Positions 19,594 to 28,286 are shown, numbered from the stretch's first letter. The stretch is 64,000 nucleotides of DNA from Halomonas meridiana (GCF_009846525.1 NZ_CP024621.1:558001-622000), one strand, 5' to 3'. Numbers and translations: made by a program. The notes: generated by a model not told the origin, from the sequence alone.

Positions 19594-20658
19594 ATGAATG
19601 CCCCTATCAACACCGCTTGTTCCTCTACTGCCCAGGCCTCCACACTAATGTCTGCAACGGCGCTACCGCTACCGGCTGAACTGCGTCAACGGGTGGTGGT
19701 GAACAGCACCCTCAGCGCACAAATTGACCATCAGCGCCAAGCGGTACAGCGCATTCTCAATGGGCAGGATGACCGCTTGCTCGTTGTGGTAGGCCCGTGC
19801 TCGATCCACGACCCCGATGCTGCACTGGAGTACGCGGATCGTCTAGCCGCTCTTAGCGATGAGGTCAGCGAGCAGATTTTGCCGGTGATGCGAGTGTACG
19901 TTGAAAAGCCGCGCACCACGGTCGGTTGGAAGGGGCTGGCTTACGACCCTGATCTTGATGGCAGCGGCGACATGCCGCGCGGTATCGCCCTTTCCCGTGA
20001 GCTTATGCACGCCGTCGCCTCCCGTGGCCTGCCGGTAGCCACCGAGCTGTTACAGCCCTTGTTAGCCCCGTACCTGGATGACCTGCTGAGCTGGGTAGCG
20101 ATTGGGGCGCGCACGACGGAATCCCAGTTGCACCGGGAGCTGGCCAGCGACCTCAGCGCCGCCGTAGGCTTCAAGAATGCCACCAGTGGCGATGTGCAGG
20201 TGGCGATCGATGCCATGCAGGCGGCAGCCCACTCCCATCAGCGTTTCGCCATGGATGCCCAGGGGCGTCCCATCATGCAGGAGAGCGCCGGCAACCCGCA
20301 TACCCATGTGGTGCTACGCGGCGGCCATGGCGAGCCCAATTACCAAGCCCACCATGTGCGCAGCGCGGTCAATACGCTGCGCGAAGCGGGTCAGAATCCG
20401 CGTTTGATGGTGGATTGCAGTCACGCCAATGCCCGCAAGGATCACCGCCGCCAAAGCGAAGTGATGCTGGATGTGCTGGCCCAGCGTCAAGCAGGGGATA
20501 CCAATCTGGTCGCGTTGATGCTGGAGAGCCACCTGTTCGAAGGCAAGCAAGCGTTGGCGCCCAAGGCGCTACGTTACGGCGTCTCGGTCACCGACGCCTG
20601 CGTAAGCTGGGAAACCACCGAGCGATTGCTGAAGACCGCCGCTGAACGTATTGCCTGA
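19594..20658 (+). CDS. aroF: 3-deoxy-7-phosphoheptulonate (DAHP) synthase, class I
   Basis: Condenses phosphoenolpyruvate with erythrose 4-phosphate, the first step of the shikimate pathway. The 354-residue protein has the class I core: LLVVVGPCSIHD near residue 65, VMRVYVEKPRTTVGWKGL, SWVAIGARTTESQ, GFKN, and the metal-binding MVDCSHANARKD and SVTDACVSWE. It is of the AroF/AroG/AroH type; which amino acid inhibits it cannot be read safely, so the symbol is approximate. Two aromatic-rich leader peptides and a terminator upstream suggest control by aminoacyl-tRNA supply. Confidence 0.93.
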   Translation: MNAPINTACSSTAQASTLMSATALPLPAELRQRVVVNSTLSAQIDHQRQAVQRILNGQDDRLLVVVGPCSIHDPDAALEYADRLAALSDEVSEQILPVMRVYVEKPRTTVGWKGLAYDPDLDGSGDMPRGIALSRELMHAVASRGLPVATELLQPLLAPYLDDLLSWVAIGARTTESQLHRELASDLSAAVGFKNATSGDVQVAIDAMQAAAHSHQRFAMDAQGRPIMQESAGNPHTHVVLRGGHGEPNYQAHHVRSAVNTLREAGQNPRLMVDCSHANARKDHRRQSEVMLDVLAQRQAGDTNLVALMLESHLFEGKQALAPKALRYGVSVTDACVSWETTERLLKTAAERIA

Positions 20659-20737
20659 TGTTCGGACAACGCCTAGCGCGTTGACTGCCCCGGCCAGCCC
20701 CGTATCATAACGATTCCCTTTGATGACGAGGTTGGCC

Positions 20738-21247
20738 ATGGCCTTTTCCCTTGAACAGCACGACCCCGATACGTACCGGCGCAAGGCCCGCATCATCAGC
20801 GTGGCGATGGCCGGGCAGCTGATTATTTTTGGCCTGCTGTTTTCCATGCTCCTCACCACGACCTTTGGTAGCAGCGTCTGGCTGAACGCGCTGGGCGTAT
20901 TGTTGGGCTTGCTTGCCACCAGCGCTATGTTCGCGGCACTAAGAGAGCGCCCCTGGATGGCCGAGATGCGCTATGTTTGGCAACTCAAGCACCACCTGTC
21001 GCGTATCAGCAGCTACCTGCAGCCGCTACGTCGCGCAGTGGAAGACGATAACCGCCTAGCGCTGGATATTCTGACCTTTTACCATCAGGGCATGGCCCAG
21101 CTTGCCGAGCTGAATGGCCGTACCACCGATGACGATGCCGAGCGGTTAGCGGAAAAAATGCAGGTCAAAGTGAAGCGTGAAGCGTTAGGCCTACCCAAAG
21201 ACGTCACCACGTTCGACCCACACGACCTGAGCGCTTTTAAGAAGTAA
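20738..21247 (+). CDS. DUF3087 family membrane protein
   Basis: A 169-residue protein with two N-terminal membrane segments (about residues 21-42 and 47-68), then a cytoplasmic helical domain (LKHHLSRISSYLQPLRRAVEDDNRLALDILTFY). It resembles the DUF3087 family of gammaproteobacteria, whose function is unknown. The ATG at 20738 follows GAGG; a TTG in the same frame at 20720 is less likely. It stands alone between the DAHP synthase and a lipoprotein gene. Confidence 0.8.
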   Translation: MAFSLEQHDPDTYRRKARIISVAMAGQLIIFGLLFSMLLTTTFGSSVWLNALGVLLGLLATSAMFAALRERPWMAEMRYVWQLKHHLSRISSYLQPLRRAVEDDNRLALDILTFYHQGMAQLAELNGRTTDDDAERLAEKMQVKVKREALGLPKDVTTFDPHDLSAFKK

Positions 21248-21295
21248 ACCGTGCATTAAGACATATAATGAGGGATCTGACAGGGAGCACGTTCG

Positions 21296-22024
21296 ATGAA
21301 GGCTAATGCTGCATTACGACGATTCACCACGGCAGCGGCTGCCGGTGTGCTGTTAGCTGGTTGCGCCACCAGTGCGCCCGACCCTGAGCCGCCGGTAAAA
21401 ACCACCGTGCAAAGCAGCGCACCGCTACTGCCTTCGGTGCTGTTTCCCGGTAGTGCCGAGCGCTTTCAAGCTTGGAACTGCCAACCAGCCAATCAAGACT
21501 TGGTCACGGCCGTCAATGGGGAAGAGTTACGGCTGTGGTCGCTACATGGCGCGTGGCGATTGCCTCAAGCCGTCGTGGCCAGCGGTGCCCGCTATCAGGA
21601 TGGCGATATCAGCTTCTGGAATCGCGGCGACCAGGCGCAAATCGAAACGCCCCGTGGGCAATTGCAGTGCCAGCAAGGGGTTGACCGGGAGATTGCGACC
21701 CGGTCAAGCCACCCAGGCGTGATGTTGTTAGCCCGCGGCAACGAGCCGGGTTGGACGATTGAGCTGGCGAACGATGCGCCAGTAATGACCTGGACTACCA
21801 ACTACGGCAGCGACACCACCACCATGCCTTATATGGTCAGCGTGATGGACAACGAGGCAGGCAGGGTAGTGATCGAGAACGCCAACGCCGAGCAGTTTTT
21901 CCGCGTTCGCATTGAATCGGGTGCCTGCTTCGATGACATGAGTGGCGAGCCTTATCCTGCTCGCGTGACGCTCACCATTGGCGGCGAGCAGTACAAAGGG
22001 TGTGGCCAGGGCATCGCGCCCTAG
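21296..22024 (+). CDS. Lipoprotein with MliC (C-type lysozyme inhibitor) domain
   Basis: 242 residues with lipobox LLAGC (lipidated Cys 23), so anchored to a membrane from the periplasmic side. Residues about 56-130 match the MliC lysozyme-inhibitor fold (SGARYQDGDISFWNRGDQAQIE); residues about 140-240 match a second conserved region of the COG3650 type (RGNEPGWTIEL, MSGEPYPARVTLTIGGEQYKGCG). A TATAAT at 21264-21269 could be its -10 box. The lysozyme-inhibitor role is inferred from the domain. Confidence 0.8.
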   Translation: MKANAALRRFTTAAAAGVLLAGCATSAPDPEPPVKTTVQSSAPLLPSVLFPGSAERFQAWNCQPANQDLVTAVNGEELRLWSLHGAWRLPQAVVASGARYQDGDISFWNRGDQAQIETPRGQLQCQQGVDREIATRSSHPGVMLLARGNEPGWTIELANDAPVMTWTTNYGSDTTTMPYMVSVMDNEAGRVVIENANAEQFFRVRIESGACFDDMSGEPYPARVTLTIGGEQYKGCGQGIAP

Positions 22025-22056
22025 TCATCACGCCCTAGCCATCACGACCCAGCCCA

Positions 22057-23127
22057 CTAGCAGCGGTATAGAAACGGCTCTGCGCGCCACTGTGGTTCCA
22101 CGTAATCGCTGGCGCACAGCGCCGAGACATCACCACCCGCTCGGGCCGCCAGCCGCGCCAGTGTGGCTAGGTGTAACCCCCTGGGGGAGCGCACCTCTTC
22201 GCTGATGGCCACCGGCATCCAGCGGTCGCCCTCACGGGTTGCCAAGGTGAAGTTGAAGGGGTGAAAGCCTGGGAAGCCCAACCGAATGTCGGTAGCGATC
22301 AGCGTCTCTTGTCCATTGATATCACGGGTTTCGAAACGTAAAAACGGCCCGGTGAACCACGTCAGCCGCTGCCCTAGCGGTCCCTCCAAAGCGTTGGCCT
22401 CCAGTTCGACGTTACGACGCAGCGGTTCCAGTGCGGGGACTCGGTCACGATCGAATACACTGATCAAACTCTCGTAATAGCGGTCTTCATCGATGACCGT
22501 TGCCCGCCATAGTGCGATGTTGAACGGCGTGGGTTGGATGAGTACGGGGGCCGCTTGTAAGTTCGCCTCGGCTAGGGCTGGCGTTAGGCGCTGCTCGACG
22601 CTCCATTTTGCACCTGCGGCCATCATGAGGTAAGCGCAGGAGATCACCAGCCCCGTGCGGCAGGCACTGCGTACCTTGCCCGACACGCTGCCGATGATCA
22701 GCGCCATAAGCAGCGGTAGCGTGTAGAACGGATCGATGATGAAGACGATAGGCCACGCGGCGGGCGGTGCGTCTAGCGGCCAGAGCAACTGTGTGCCGTA
22801 GGTGGTCAGCGAGTCGAGCAGCGGGTGAGTCACTAATATCAACGTAAAAAAGCACCACCAGCGACCCAACGAGATGTCCCGTGCTGGAGCAAAGCGGGCA
22901 CTCAGCACGGCCAGCAGCGTGCCAAGACCCGTCAGTACGAACAGTGAATGGCTAAACCCGCGATGCTCCGTGACATTGGCAATGGCGTCGCCATAATCCA
23001 ACGCGACGTCCAGATCGGGCAGGGTACCCAGCAACGCACCCAGTACGATGGCCTTGCGACCCAGACGCTTACCCAGTACGGCGCCCCCGACGGCTGCGCC
23101 AAGCGCTGCTTGCGTAATCGAATCCAC
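22057..23127 (-). CDS. YdjM-like membrane-bound metal-dependent hydrolase (DUF457)
   Basis: A 356-residue inner membrane protein starting at a GTG (VDSITQAALGAAVGG) preceded by GAGGAG. It has the family's N-terminal glycine-rich helix, GTLPDLD with conserved acidic residues, EHRGFSHSLF (His-containing motif near residue 65), and THPLLDSLTTYGTQLLWP, followed by further membrane segments and a soluble C-terminal half. The family is annotated as metal-dependent hydrolase; the substrate is unknown. The frame is open upstream to 23214 without homology. Confidence 0.82.
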   Translation of the reverse strand: MDSITQAALGAAVGGAVLGKRLGRKAIVLGALLGTLPDLDVALDYGDAIANVTEHRGFSHSLFVLTGLGTLLAVLSARFAPARDISLGRWWCFFTLILVTHPLLDSLTTYGTQLLWPLDAPPAAWPIVFIIDPFYTLPLLMALIIGSVSGKVRSACRTGLVISCAYLMMAAGAKWSVEQRLTPALAEANLQAAPVLIQPTPFNIALWRATVIDEDRYYESLISVFDRDRVPALEPLRRNVELEANALEGPLGQRLTWFTGPFLRFETRDINGQETLIATDIRLGFPGFHPFNFTLATREGDRWMPVAISEEVRSPRGLHLATLARLAARAGGDVSALCASDYVEPQWRAEPFLYRC

Positions 23128-23341
23128 AGACTTCTCCTCGACGTGCTGATAGCGAATCGTGATCGTCACCCAGACATGACACACGAGATGAATCGCCGTG
23201 ACGTCATTATACAACGTGTCTACTTTCTATTTTACTGTCGCACTGTTGTCTATGTTTTAATGGTGCTACGTGACCGGCTCGGCACCGCACTCGGCGGTTG
23301 CACGGGATATAATTACCATTCTTCAATGAAGAGGAAATGAC
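23128..23341. promoter_or_regulatory. Divergent intergenic region with a -10-like box for each gene
   Basis: On the - strand TATAAT occurs at 23206-23211, about 80 bases before the YdjM-like start. On the + strand TATAAT occurs at 23308-23313, 29 bases before the glyoxalase ATG. Neither has a convincing -35 box, so both are weak assignments. Confidence 0.3.
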
Positions 23342-23782
23342 ATGCAGTTTTTACACACTATGGTACGCGTCAGCGACTTAGACGCCTCGCTTCACTTTTA
23401 TTGTGACCTGCTCGGCCTGAAAGAAGTGCGCCGCAAAGAGAACGAAAAGGGCCGTTTTACGCTGGTGTTCCTGGCGGCTCCCGAAGATGAAGCGCGCTCC
23501 GAGCGCCTCACGGCCCCTGAGCTTGAGCTGACCTACAACTGGGACCCAGAGGAGTACACTGGCGGTCGTAATTTTGGTCACCTGGCCTACCGGGTCGATG
23601 ACATTTACGCCCTTTGCCAGCATCTGCAGGATAACGGCGTCACCATCAACCGACCGCCCCGCGATGGTCACATGGCCTTCGTGAAATCGCCGGACGGCAT
23701 CTCCGTGGAGCTGCTGCAAAAAGGCGATGCGTTGTCACCCCAGGAGCCCTGGGCTTCCATGGAAAACAGCGGTAGCTGGTAA
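23342..23782 (+). CDS. gloA: Lactoylglutathione lyase (glyoxalase I)
   Basis: Converts the hemithioacetal of methylglyoxal and glutathione to S-lactoylglutathione. The 146-residue vicinal-oxygen-chelate protein has the family N-terminus [18 protein letters not shown], the metal ligands in [21 protein letters not shown] and VELLQK, matching the His/Glu/His/Glu pattern of Ni-type glyoxalase I. A GAGGAAAT ribosome site precedes the ATG. Length is typical for the short bacterial form. Confidence 0.95.
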   Translation: MQFLHTMVRVSDLDASLHFYCDLLGLKEVRRKENEKGRFTLVFLAAPEDEARSERLTAPELELTYNWDPEEYTGGRNFGHLAYRVDDIYALCQHLQDNGVTINRPPRDGHMAFVKSPDGISVELLQKGDALSPQEPWASMENSGSW

Positions 23783-23784
23783 CA

Positions 23785-24366
23785 CTACTCTCGGTGGCGC
23801 TCTTTATAGATGTCGCCACTGAACTCCATATGGAGTTCAACCGCCTCGCCATAGGGGTTCATTGCGCGTAGCTCCACATGGCGAGGCTTGTACTCGACGC
23901 CGCCCAGCGGTTGATAACCCGCCTGCTCGGCGCGCTGCATAAAAAAAGCATCGCTATTGGGCCGCTCGGTGAGCGGAGGCGCGGAGACTGGGGCCGAGCG
24001 GTTCAAGCGGTCTCCGGGTAAGCGAGACGCGTAGGGCTCTTCCACTTCGACGAGCGTTTCACCGATCACCAGCCAGCGAGCCTGCATGCGCTGGCCCGTC
24101 GGCAGGCCAAACACACCGATCTCATCACCCGCGTTCGCAGTGAGTGCTGAACGCCCCTCCGGCCAGGTATCGACTAAGACGCGACCGCTCTCATCTTCAA
24201 GAATGAAGCTATTACCGAACCGCTCGCTAATGCGGCCGTTCAAGTAAACCCCCGCGCTTTGCGCAGTGGCAATCGGGGTGGCGGGCGTCTCCAGAGACGG
24301 TGGTGCCGCAAGCACCGGTAAGCCCAGCAGCGGCAGCGTGAGTGTACACAGCAACAAGCCGCGCAT
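23785..24366 (-). CDS. Secreted protein with BOF (OB-fold) domain and one PepSY-like unit
   Basis: 193 residues from the ATG at 24366, with a signal peptide (MRGLLLCTLTLPLLGLPVLA). Residues 39-102 look like the YgiW/NirD-type bacterial OB fold (VYLNGRISERFGNSFILEDESG). Residues 138-190 form a unit (AEQAGY, RHVELRAMN, GEAVELHMEFSGDIYKER) that also occurs in the protein at 26961-27674 and resembles PepSY. An alternative start at 24423 has a better GAGG site but gives an odd signal peptide. It converges on gloA and is divergent from the PepSY/two-component genes, as ygiW neighbours qseBC in E. coli. Role inferred: periplasmic partner of that system. Confidence 0.7.
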   Translation of the reverse strand: MRGLLLCTLTLPLLGLPVLAAPPSLETPATPIATAQSAGVYLNGRISERFGNSFILEDESGRVLVDTWPEGRSALTANAGDEIGVFGLPTGQRMQARWLVIGETLVEVEEPYASRLPGDRLNRSAPVSAPPLTERPNSDAFFMQRAEQAGYQPLGGVEYKPRHVELRAMNPYGEAVELHMEFSGDIYKERHRE

Positions 24367-24525
24367 CGTGTTCACCCAGGGTAACCAAACACGCCGCTTT
24401 AGCAGTACGATAGAGCAAATCATAGGTCGGGCCTCACTTAGCGCCAATGCAACGAGTATACGCACCGAAAGCTGACGATAACCTGAATGGCGCGCTTGTT
24501 CAGTCAAGGTTAAGGCGCTTCCCGT

Positions 24526-24551
24526 TATAGTGTTGGATTACTCTTAGAGTA
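24526..24551 (+). promoter_or_regulatory. -10 box and palindrome before the PepSY/two-component genes
   Basis: TATAGT (24526-24531) is followed at 24539-24551 by the palindrome TACTCT-T-AGAGTA, near the expected start of transcription and 22 bases before the PepSY ATG. It may be an operator for the response regulator or another factor. No good -35 box, which would suit an activator-dependent promoter. Confidence 0.4.
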
Positions 24552-24573
24552 TGGCGTTTGCCAGGAGTCTTTT

Positions 24574-24915
24574 ATGAACAGTGGCCATCGTGGCAGCGTG
24601 CTTCGCTGCGCCCTGCTGAGCACACTCTTGTTCGTCAGCGTTCCTACGCCGGGGGTCGCTCAATCCGCCCTGACGGTGGATGACGCCATCGCCGTGGTAC
24701 AGCAGCGCTATGAGGGCGAACTACTCGATATCGAAATGAAAAGCGGACGTGGCTGGGAAAATAGCGAGCAGGTGTATGAGCTGCGCCTGCTGACGGCCCA
24801 AGGCAACGTACTCAAAATTCGCATTGCCCGAGAAGATGGTCGTTTTCTTGAAATTGACGGCAGGGGCCAAATTGAGGCGCGTTTGCCGCCTACCCGCGAT
24901 AACGGCGGAGCCTAA
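24574..24915 (+). CDS. Periplasmic PepSY domain protein
   Basis: 113 residues with an N-terminal signal peptide (ending near GVAQS, residue 30) and one PepSY domain (about residues 34-100: LTVDDAIAVVQQRYEG, VYELRLLTAQGNVLKIRI, EDGRFLEIDGRG). Such small PepSY proteins often precede OmpR/QseC-type two-component genes and may modulate the kinase from the periplasm; this is inference. An AGGAG site precedes the ATG. The response-regulator gene starts 2 bases after its stop, so they form an operon. Confidence 0.85.
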   Translation: MNSGHRGSVLRCALLSTLLFVSVPTPGVAQSALTVDDAIAVVQQRYEGELLDIEMKSGRGWENSEQVYELRLLTAQGNVLKIRIAREDGRFLEIDGRGQIEARLPPTRDNGGA

Positions 24916-24917
24916 TA

Positions 24918-25580
24918 ATGCGAGTGTTAGTGGTCGAAGATGAGCAGCATCTCGCGGCTCAAATGCGTGAAGCGCTTGAGGGTAATGGTTTCGTCGTCGA
25001 TGTTGTCAACGACGGTAACGAAGCCGTGTACATGGGCAATCACGAGACCTATGACGCGGCGGTGCTGGATCTGGGTCTGCCTGGGCGGGATGGCTTAAGT
25101 GTTCTGCACGATTGGCGACAACATGGCCGCACGCTACCGGTGGTGATTTTGACCGCCCGGGATGGCTGGAGTGAGAAGGTGCAGGGGTTCCGCGCCGGGG
25201 CGGATGATTATGTCACCAAACCCTTTCGCATGGAGGAGATTATCATGCGGCTGCGTGCGCTGATTCGCCGTGCGTCTGGCCACGCTGATGTGATGATCCG
25301 CAGCGGCGAGCTAGAGTACGACACTCAGCTAGGCACCTTCCATCTCGCAGGCCTGCCGTTAAAACTTACCGCCTTTGAACATCAGCTACTCGTGTATCTG
25401 ATTCATAACGCTGAGCGGGTGGTCAGTCGTACCGAGCTCTCCGAACATCTCTACTCTTACGATAACGACCGTGACCATAATTCTCTCGAAGTGATCATCA
25501 GTCGGTTGCGGCGCAAAGTGGGGGCAGAGCGTATCGAAACCCTGCGTGGTCAGGGGTATCGGCTGTGCGACCGCTCGTGA
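24918..25580 (+). CDS. OmpR/PhoP-family response regulator
   Basis: 220 residues. The receiver domain has the acidic pocket (VVEDEQ), phosphoacceptor Asp in LDLGLPGRDG (about residue 51), LTAR, and the conserved Lys in TKPF (about residue 101). The C-terminal winged helix (about 125-218) ends in VETLRGQGYRL-type sequence. It is transcribed with the PepSY gene and overlaps the kinase start (GTGA), so the two are coupled. Closest by sequence to the PhoP/QseB/PmrA group; the true stimulus is unknown. Confidence 0.92.
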   Translation: MRVLVVEDEQHLAAQMREALEGNGFVVDVVNDGNEAVYMGNHETYDAAVLDLGLPGRDGLSVLHDWRQHGRTLPVVILTARDGWSEKVQGFRAGADDYVTKPFRMEEIIMRLRALIRRASGHADVMIRSGELEYDTQLGTFHLAGLPLKLTAFEHQLLVYLIHNAERVVSRTELSEHLYSYDNDRDHNSLEVIISRLRRKVGAERIETLRGQGYRLCDRS

Positions 25581-26941
25581 AACTGTCACTGCGAGCGCGT
25601 CTGCTAGGATCCGCTGGCCTATGGAGTGCCATTGCGTTAGTGGGCGTGGGGCTATTTATCTACTGGCTGTTCAAAGATCACGCCGAGCGCACCTTTGACG
25701 CCCGGCTGGACGCCAACCTACTGGGGCTGATGGCCTCTGTAGAGTTCAATGAGCAGGGTCAGTTGATCAAAACCCGTGATATTGGCGGCCCTCAGTTCGA
25801 TCGCGCCTACTCGGGGTGGTATTGGCAAATTGCCCACGACGATGAGGTGCTGATTGCCTCGCGTTCGCTGCTGAATGCCAGCCTGCCCGCGCTGACCAGC
25901 GATGTTTCTCAGGCGCTGGCGCTCACCGGGCCAGAGGGCGAAGCGCTACGCGCCCGGGGCCGTCACTTCTCAGCCCCAGGCAGCGGCCCGCCGTTGAGTA
26001 TCACCGTGGCCGGCCCACAAAACGACATTGATGATGCCCTGTCGCGTATCGTCCTTCCTTTAGTAGCTTCGCTGGCGCTGCTGGGAATCGGGCTAGCGGT
26101 GGCGGTGTGGTGGCAAGTTCGCTGGGGGTTAAAGCCGCTCACCCGGCTGCGTCGCGACCTTCTTGCGGTACGCCAGGGGTACCGCGAACAGTTAGCCCAC
26201 GCCACGGTGGAAGAGCTACAGCCGCTGGTGGATGAGATCAATGCGCTGGTGACCCATAACCGAGAGGTGATTGCTCGCAGTCGTCAACATGTGGGCAACT
26301 TGGCTCACGGCCTCAAAACGCCCCTCGCCATGTTAGCCAACAGCCTATCGGCTCAGCAGGCGCATGACGCCACCACTGAGGAGGCATTGTCACGTCTGCA
26401 GCGTCTGGTCGATCACCATTTGCGCCGCGCTCGGGCCGTCGGTGCGGGCTACCACATGGGCGAGCGCACCCAGGTAGCAGACACGTTAGAGGGGCTAGTG
26501 AGCGTGATGCGCCATGTATACGTCCGCGGCCCCGCGCCACTCCATATCAGCGTTCAGTGCGATGATGCGTTAGCGTTTCGAGGTGAGTCCCAGGATCTCG
26601 ATGAGCTGTTAGGCAACCTGCTGGATAACGCCTGCAAGTGGGCGCGTCAGCAGGTGATGATCGAGGCACGCCGGGTATCGCCAGAGCAACTGACCGTGGT
26701 GATTAGCGATGACGGCCCGGGTATGCCCGAAACCCAGCGGCTAAAAGCCGTAAAGCGGGGCGAGCGCTTCGATGAATCGACCCCCGGCGATGGTTTGGGG
26801 CTCGCCATCGTGCAGGATCTGGCGCGGCTTTACGGTGGGCATTTGGCGCTTGCCGCTAACTCGCCCAGCGGGTTACGCGTCGAGCTGACGCTGCCCGCCG
26901 CCGAAAGGCCGCCCAAGGGCGACCTTTCAGGTACATCGTAA
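25577..26941 (+). CDS. Sensor histidine kinase of the PhoQ/QseC type
   Basis: 454 residues from the GTG at 25577, which overlaps the regulator stop as GTGA; a GTG at 25565 is also in frame. Two membrane segments (about residues 8-30 and 155-180) enclose a periplasmic sensor region of about 125 residues. H-box NLAHGLKTPLAML holds the phosphorylated His; N-box LLGNLLDNACKWA, G1 DDGPGMP and G2 GDGLGLAIV complete an intact kinase. The periplasmic loop and the PepSY/BOF neighbours suggest sensing of an envelope signal such as cations or cationic peptides; inference only. Confidence 0.92.
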   Translation: MKLSLRARLLGSAGLWSAIALVGVGLFIYWLFKDHAERTFDARLDANLLGLMASVEFNEQGQLIKTRDIGGPQFDRAYSGWYWQIAHDDEVLIASRSLLNASLPALTSDVSQALALTGPEGEALRARGRHFSAPGSGPPLSITVAGPQNDIDDALSRIVLPLVASLALLGIGLAVAVWWQVRWGLKPLTRLRRDLLAVRQGYREQLAHATVEELQPLVDEINALVTHNREVIARSRQHVGNLAHGLKTPLAMLANSLSAQQAHDATTEEALSRLQRLVDHHLRRARAVGAGYHMGERTQVADTLEGLVSVMRHVYVRGPAPLHISVQCDDALAFRGESQDLDELLGNLLDNACKWARQQVMIEARRVSPEQLTVVISDDGPGMPETQRLKAVKRGERFDESTPGDGLGLAIVQDLARLYGGHLALAANSPSGLRVELTLPAAERPPKGDLSGTS

Positions 26942-26960
26942 CGCCAAAAGATTAGTGAGT

Positions 26961-27674
26961 TTATTCAGCGGGCCACGCGGGGAGGCGTTTTTCGCGGTAA
27001 ACGTCGCCGCGGTAGTCCACATGCAGTATGACCTGCTCTTCGGCGTCATTCTGCGCCATCCACTCCATATGGCGGCCCTTGAAGTCGACCAGGGCGGCAT
27101 TACGGTAGCCCTGGTCGCTCAGCGCGTTCTCCACGTCACTCTGCTCTAGGGTCGACAGGCTCTCATCGCGGTGAGGGCGGTCATGCCCAGGACGTTTGAT
27201 GTGCCATTCCAGTAACTCACCGTCCGGTGAGAAGAAGCTGTGAACGTCGACACCTTCCTCATTAATGCTAGTAATGCGGTAAACATCTTCGTGGCGCTTC
27301 AGTTCAATCATCTCACCGAAGCCTTGTTCATCGAGCTGACGCTGTAGCGCCTCGACGTCGGGGGCGACGACGCGCGCTTGTGGCTGGTCACCGTTATCGG
27401 GCTCATCTGCCGAGCCGCGAAGCGACGAAGCGGTGACGGTATCGCCTTCCAAGCGGCCTTCCACCATAATGTCGTCGCCTACTTGGAAGCGCTCACCACT
27501 GTTGCCTTGCGGGCGAACCAGCAGACGACGGTCGCCTTCATCGACCACGAGCAGGTCATTGAAGCGTTCGACCACTTCGCCGTTGATGCGCACCTCTTCC
27601 TGCGCCGCCAGCGGAGCGGAGAGGGCAAGGGTGCAGATGGCAGCAGCCAGGGCTTTTAATGGAGTCGGTTGCAT
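26961..27674 (-). CDS. Secreted protein with BOF (OB-fold) domain and two PepSY-like units
   Basis: 237 residues; signal peptide 1-24 (APLAAQ). Residues 27-86 resemble the BOF/YgiW fold (VRINGEVVERFNDLLVVDEGD). Two similar units follow: 105-160 (LDEQGFGEMIELKRHEDVYR, DGELLEWH) and 178-230 (ALSDQGYRNAALVDFKGRHME, ILHVDYRGDVYREK). The second closely matches the unit in the protein at 23785-24366, so the two are paralogs of the same locus. It converges on the histidine kinase with 19 bases between stops. A GAGG site precedes the ATG at 27674. Function unknown; probably a periplasmic partner of the two-component system. Confidence 0.72.
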   Translation of the reverse strand: MQPTPLKALAAAICTLALSAPLAAQEEVRINGEVVERFNDLLVVDEGDRRLLVRPQGNSGERFQVGDDIMVEGRLEGDTVTASSLRGSADEPDNGDQPQARVVAPDVEALQRQLDEQGFGEMIELKRHEDVYRITSINEEGVDVHSFFSPDGELLEWHIKRPGHDRPHRDESLSTLEQSDVENALSDQGYRNAALVDFKGRHMEWMAQNDAEEQVILHVDYRGDVYREKRLPAWPAE

Positions 27675-27830
27675 AGCGGTTTCCTCTTGTTGGCAAGTTG
27701 GGGCAAGCTTGTGAAGCGATAGCCCCGCAAGTGACAATGCCAAGCCTACGCAACCGCTGCTGAACCGAGACTAAATCACCGGTTCAAGTTTGATTCAGGA
27801 TTAACGAGCTGATCGGATAAGGGAGTCGAG

Positions 27831-28283
27831 ATGACATCACAGGGCATGAAAGGATGGCTAGCCGCGCTAAGCATGGTCACGCTGGCAGGCTGCAGCAGCG
27901 CACCGCAACAAGAGCGCATCGACGCGCCGCAAGGCGGCACGCTCTCTGGGCCAGTGGTCGAGCAGCGCTGGAACTTACTGTTGGTAGGGACCGATGAACG
28001 GCTCTCCATGCCCGAGACGCCGTTTTTCCGCATCGGCCGCGACGGCAAGGTGAGCGGCTCGGATGGCTGCAACCAGTTCACCGGCAAGGTGAGCCTGGGC
28101 GAAAGCCAGCGCATTGAGTTCAGCGAACTGGCCTCCACCCGAATGGCCTGCCCCAATATGGAAGACGCCAAGCGGGTCACCGATATGCTGGATACCGCGT
28201 ATCGTTACTTGATCGACCACGACCGTTTGGTGTTCTTCGGACCGGATAGCCGTGTGCTCGGCGGTTGGCGGGAAGCTAACTGA
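27831..28283 (+). CDS. META/HslJ domain lipoprotein
   Basis: 150 residues with lipobox TLAGC (Cys about residue 21). The META domain follows (about 45-148): WNLLLVGTD, DGKVSGSDGCNQFTGKV, and ASTRMACPNMEDAKRVTDML, including the GCN(Q/R)F motif and the second Cys. HslJ-type proteins are linked to heat and novobiocin tolerance in E. coli; the role here is unknown. Its stop lies 3 bases before the stop of the convergent small lipoprotein gene. Confidence 0.88.
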   Translation: MTSQGMKGWLAALSMVTLAGCSSAPQQERIDAPQGGTLSGPVVEQRWNLLLVGTDERLSMPETPFFRIGRDGKVSGSDGCNQFTGKVSLGESQRIEFSELASTRMACPNMEDAKRVTDMLDTAYRYLIDHDRLVFFGPDSRVLGGWREAN

Positions 28284-28286
28284 CGG

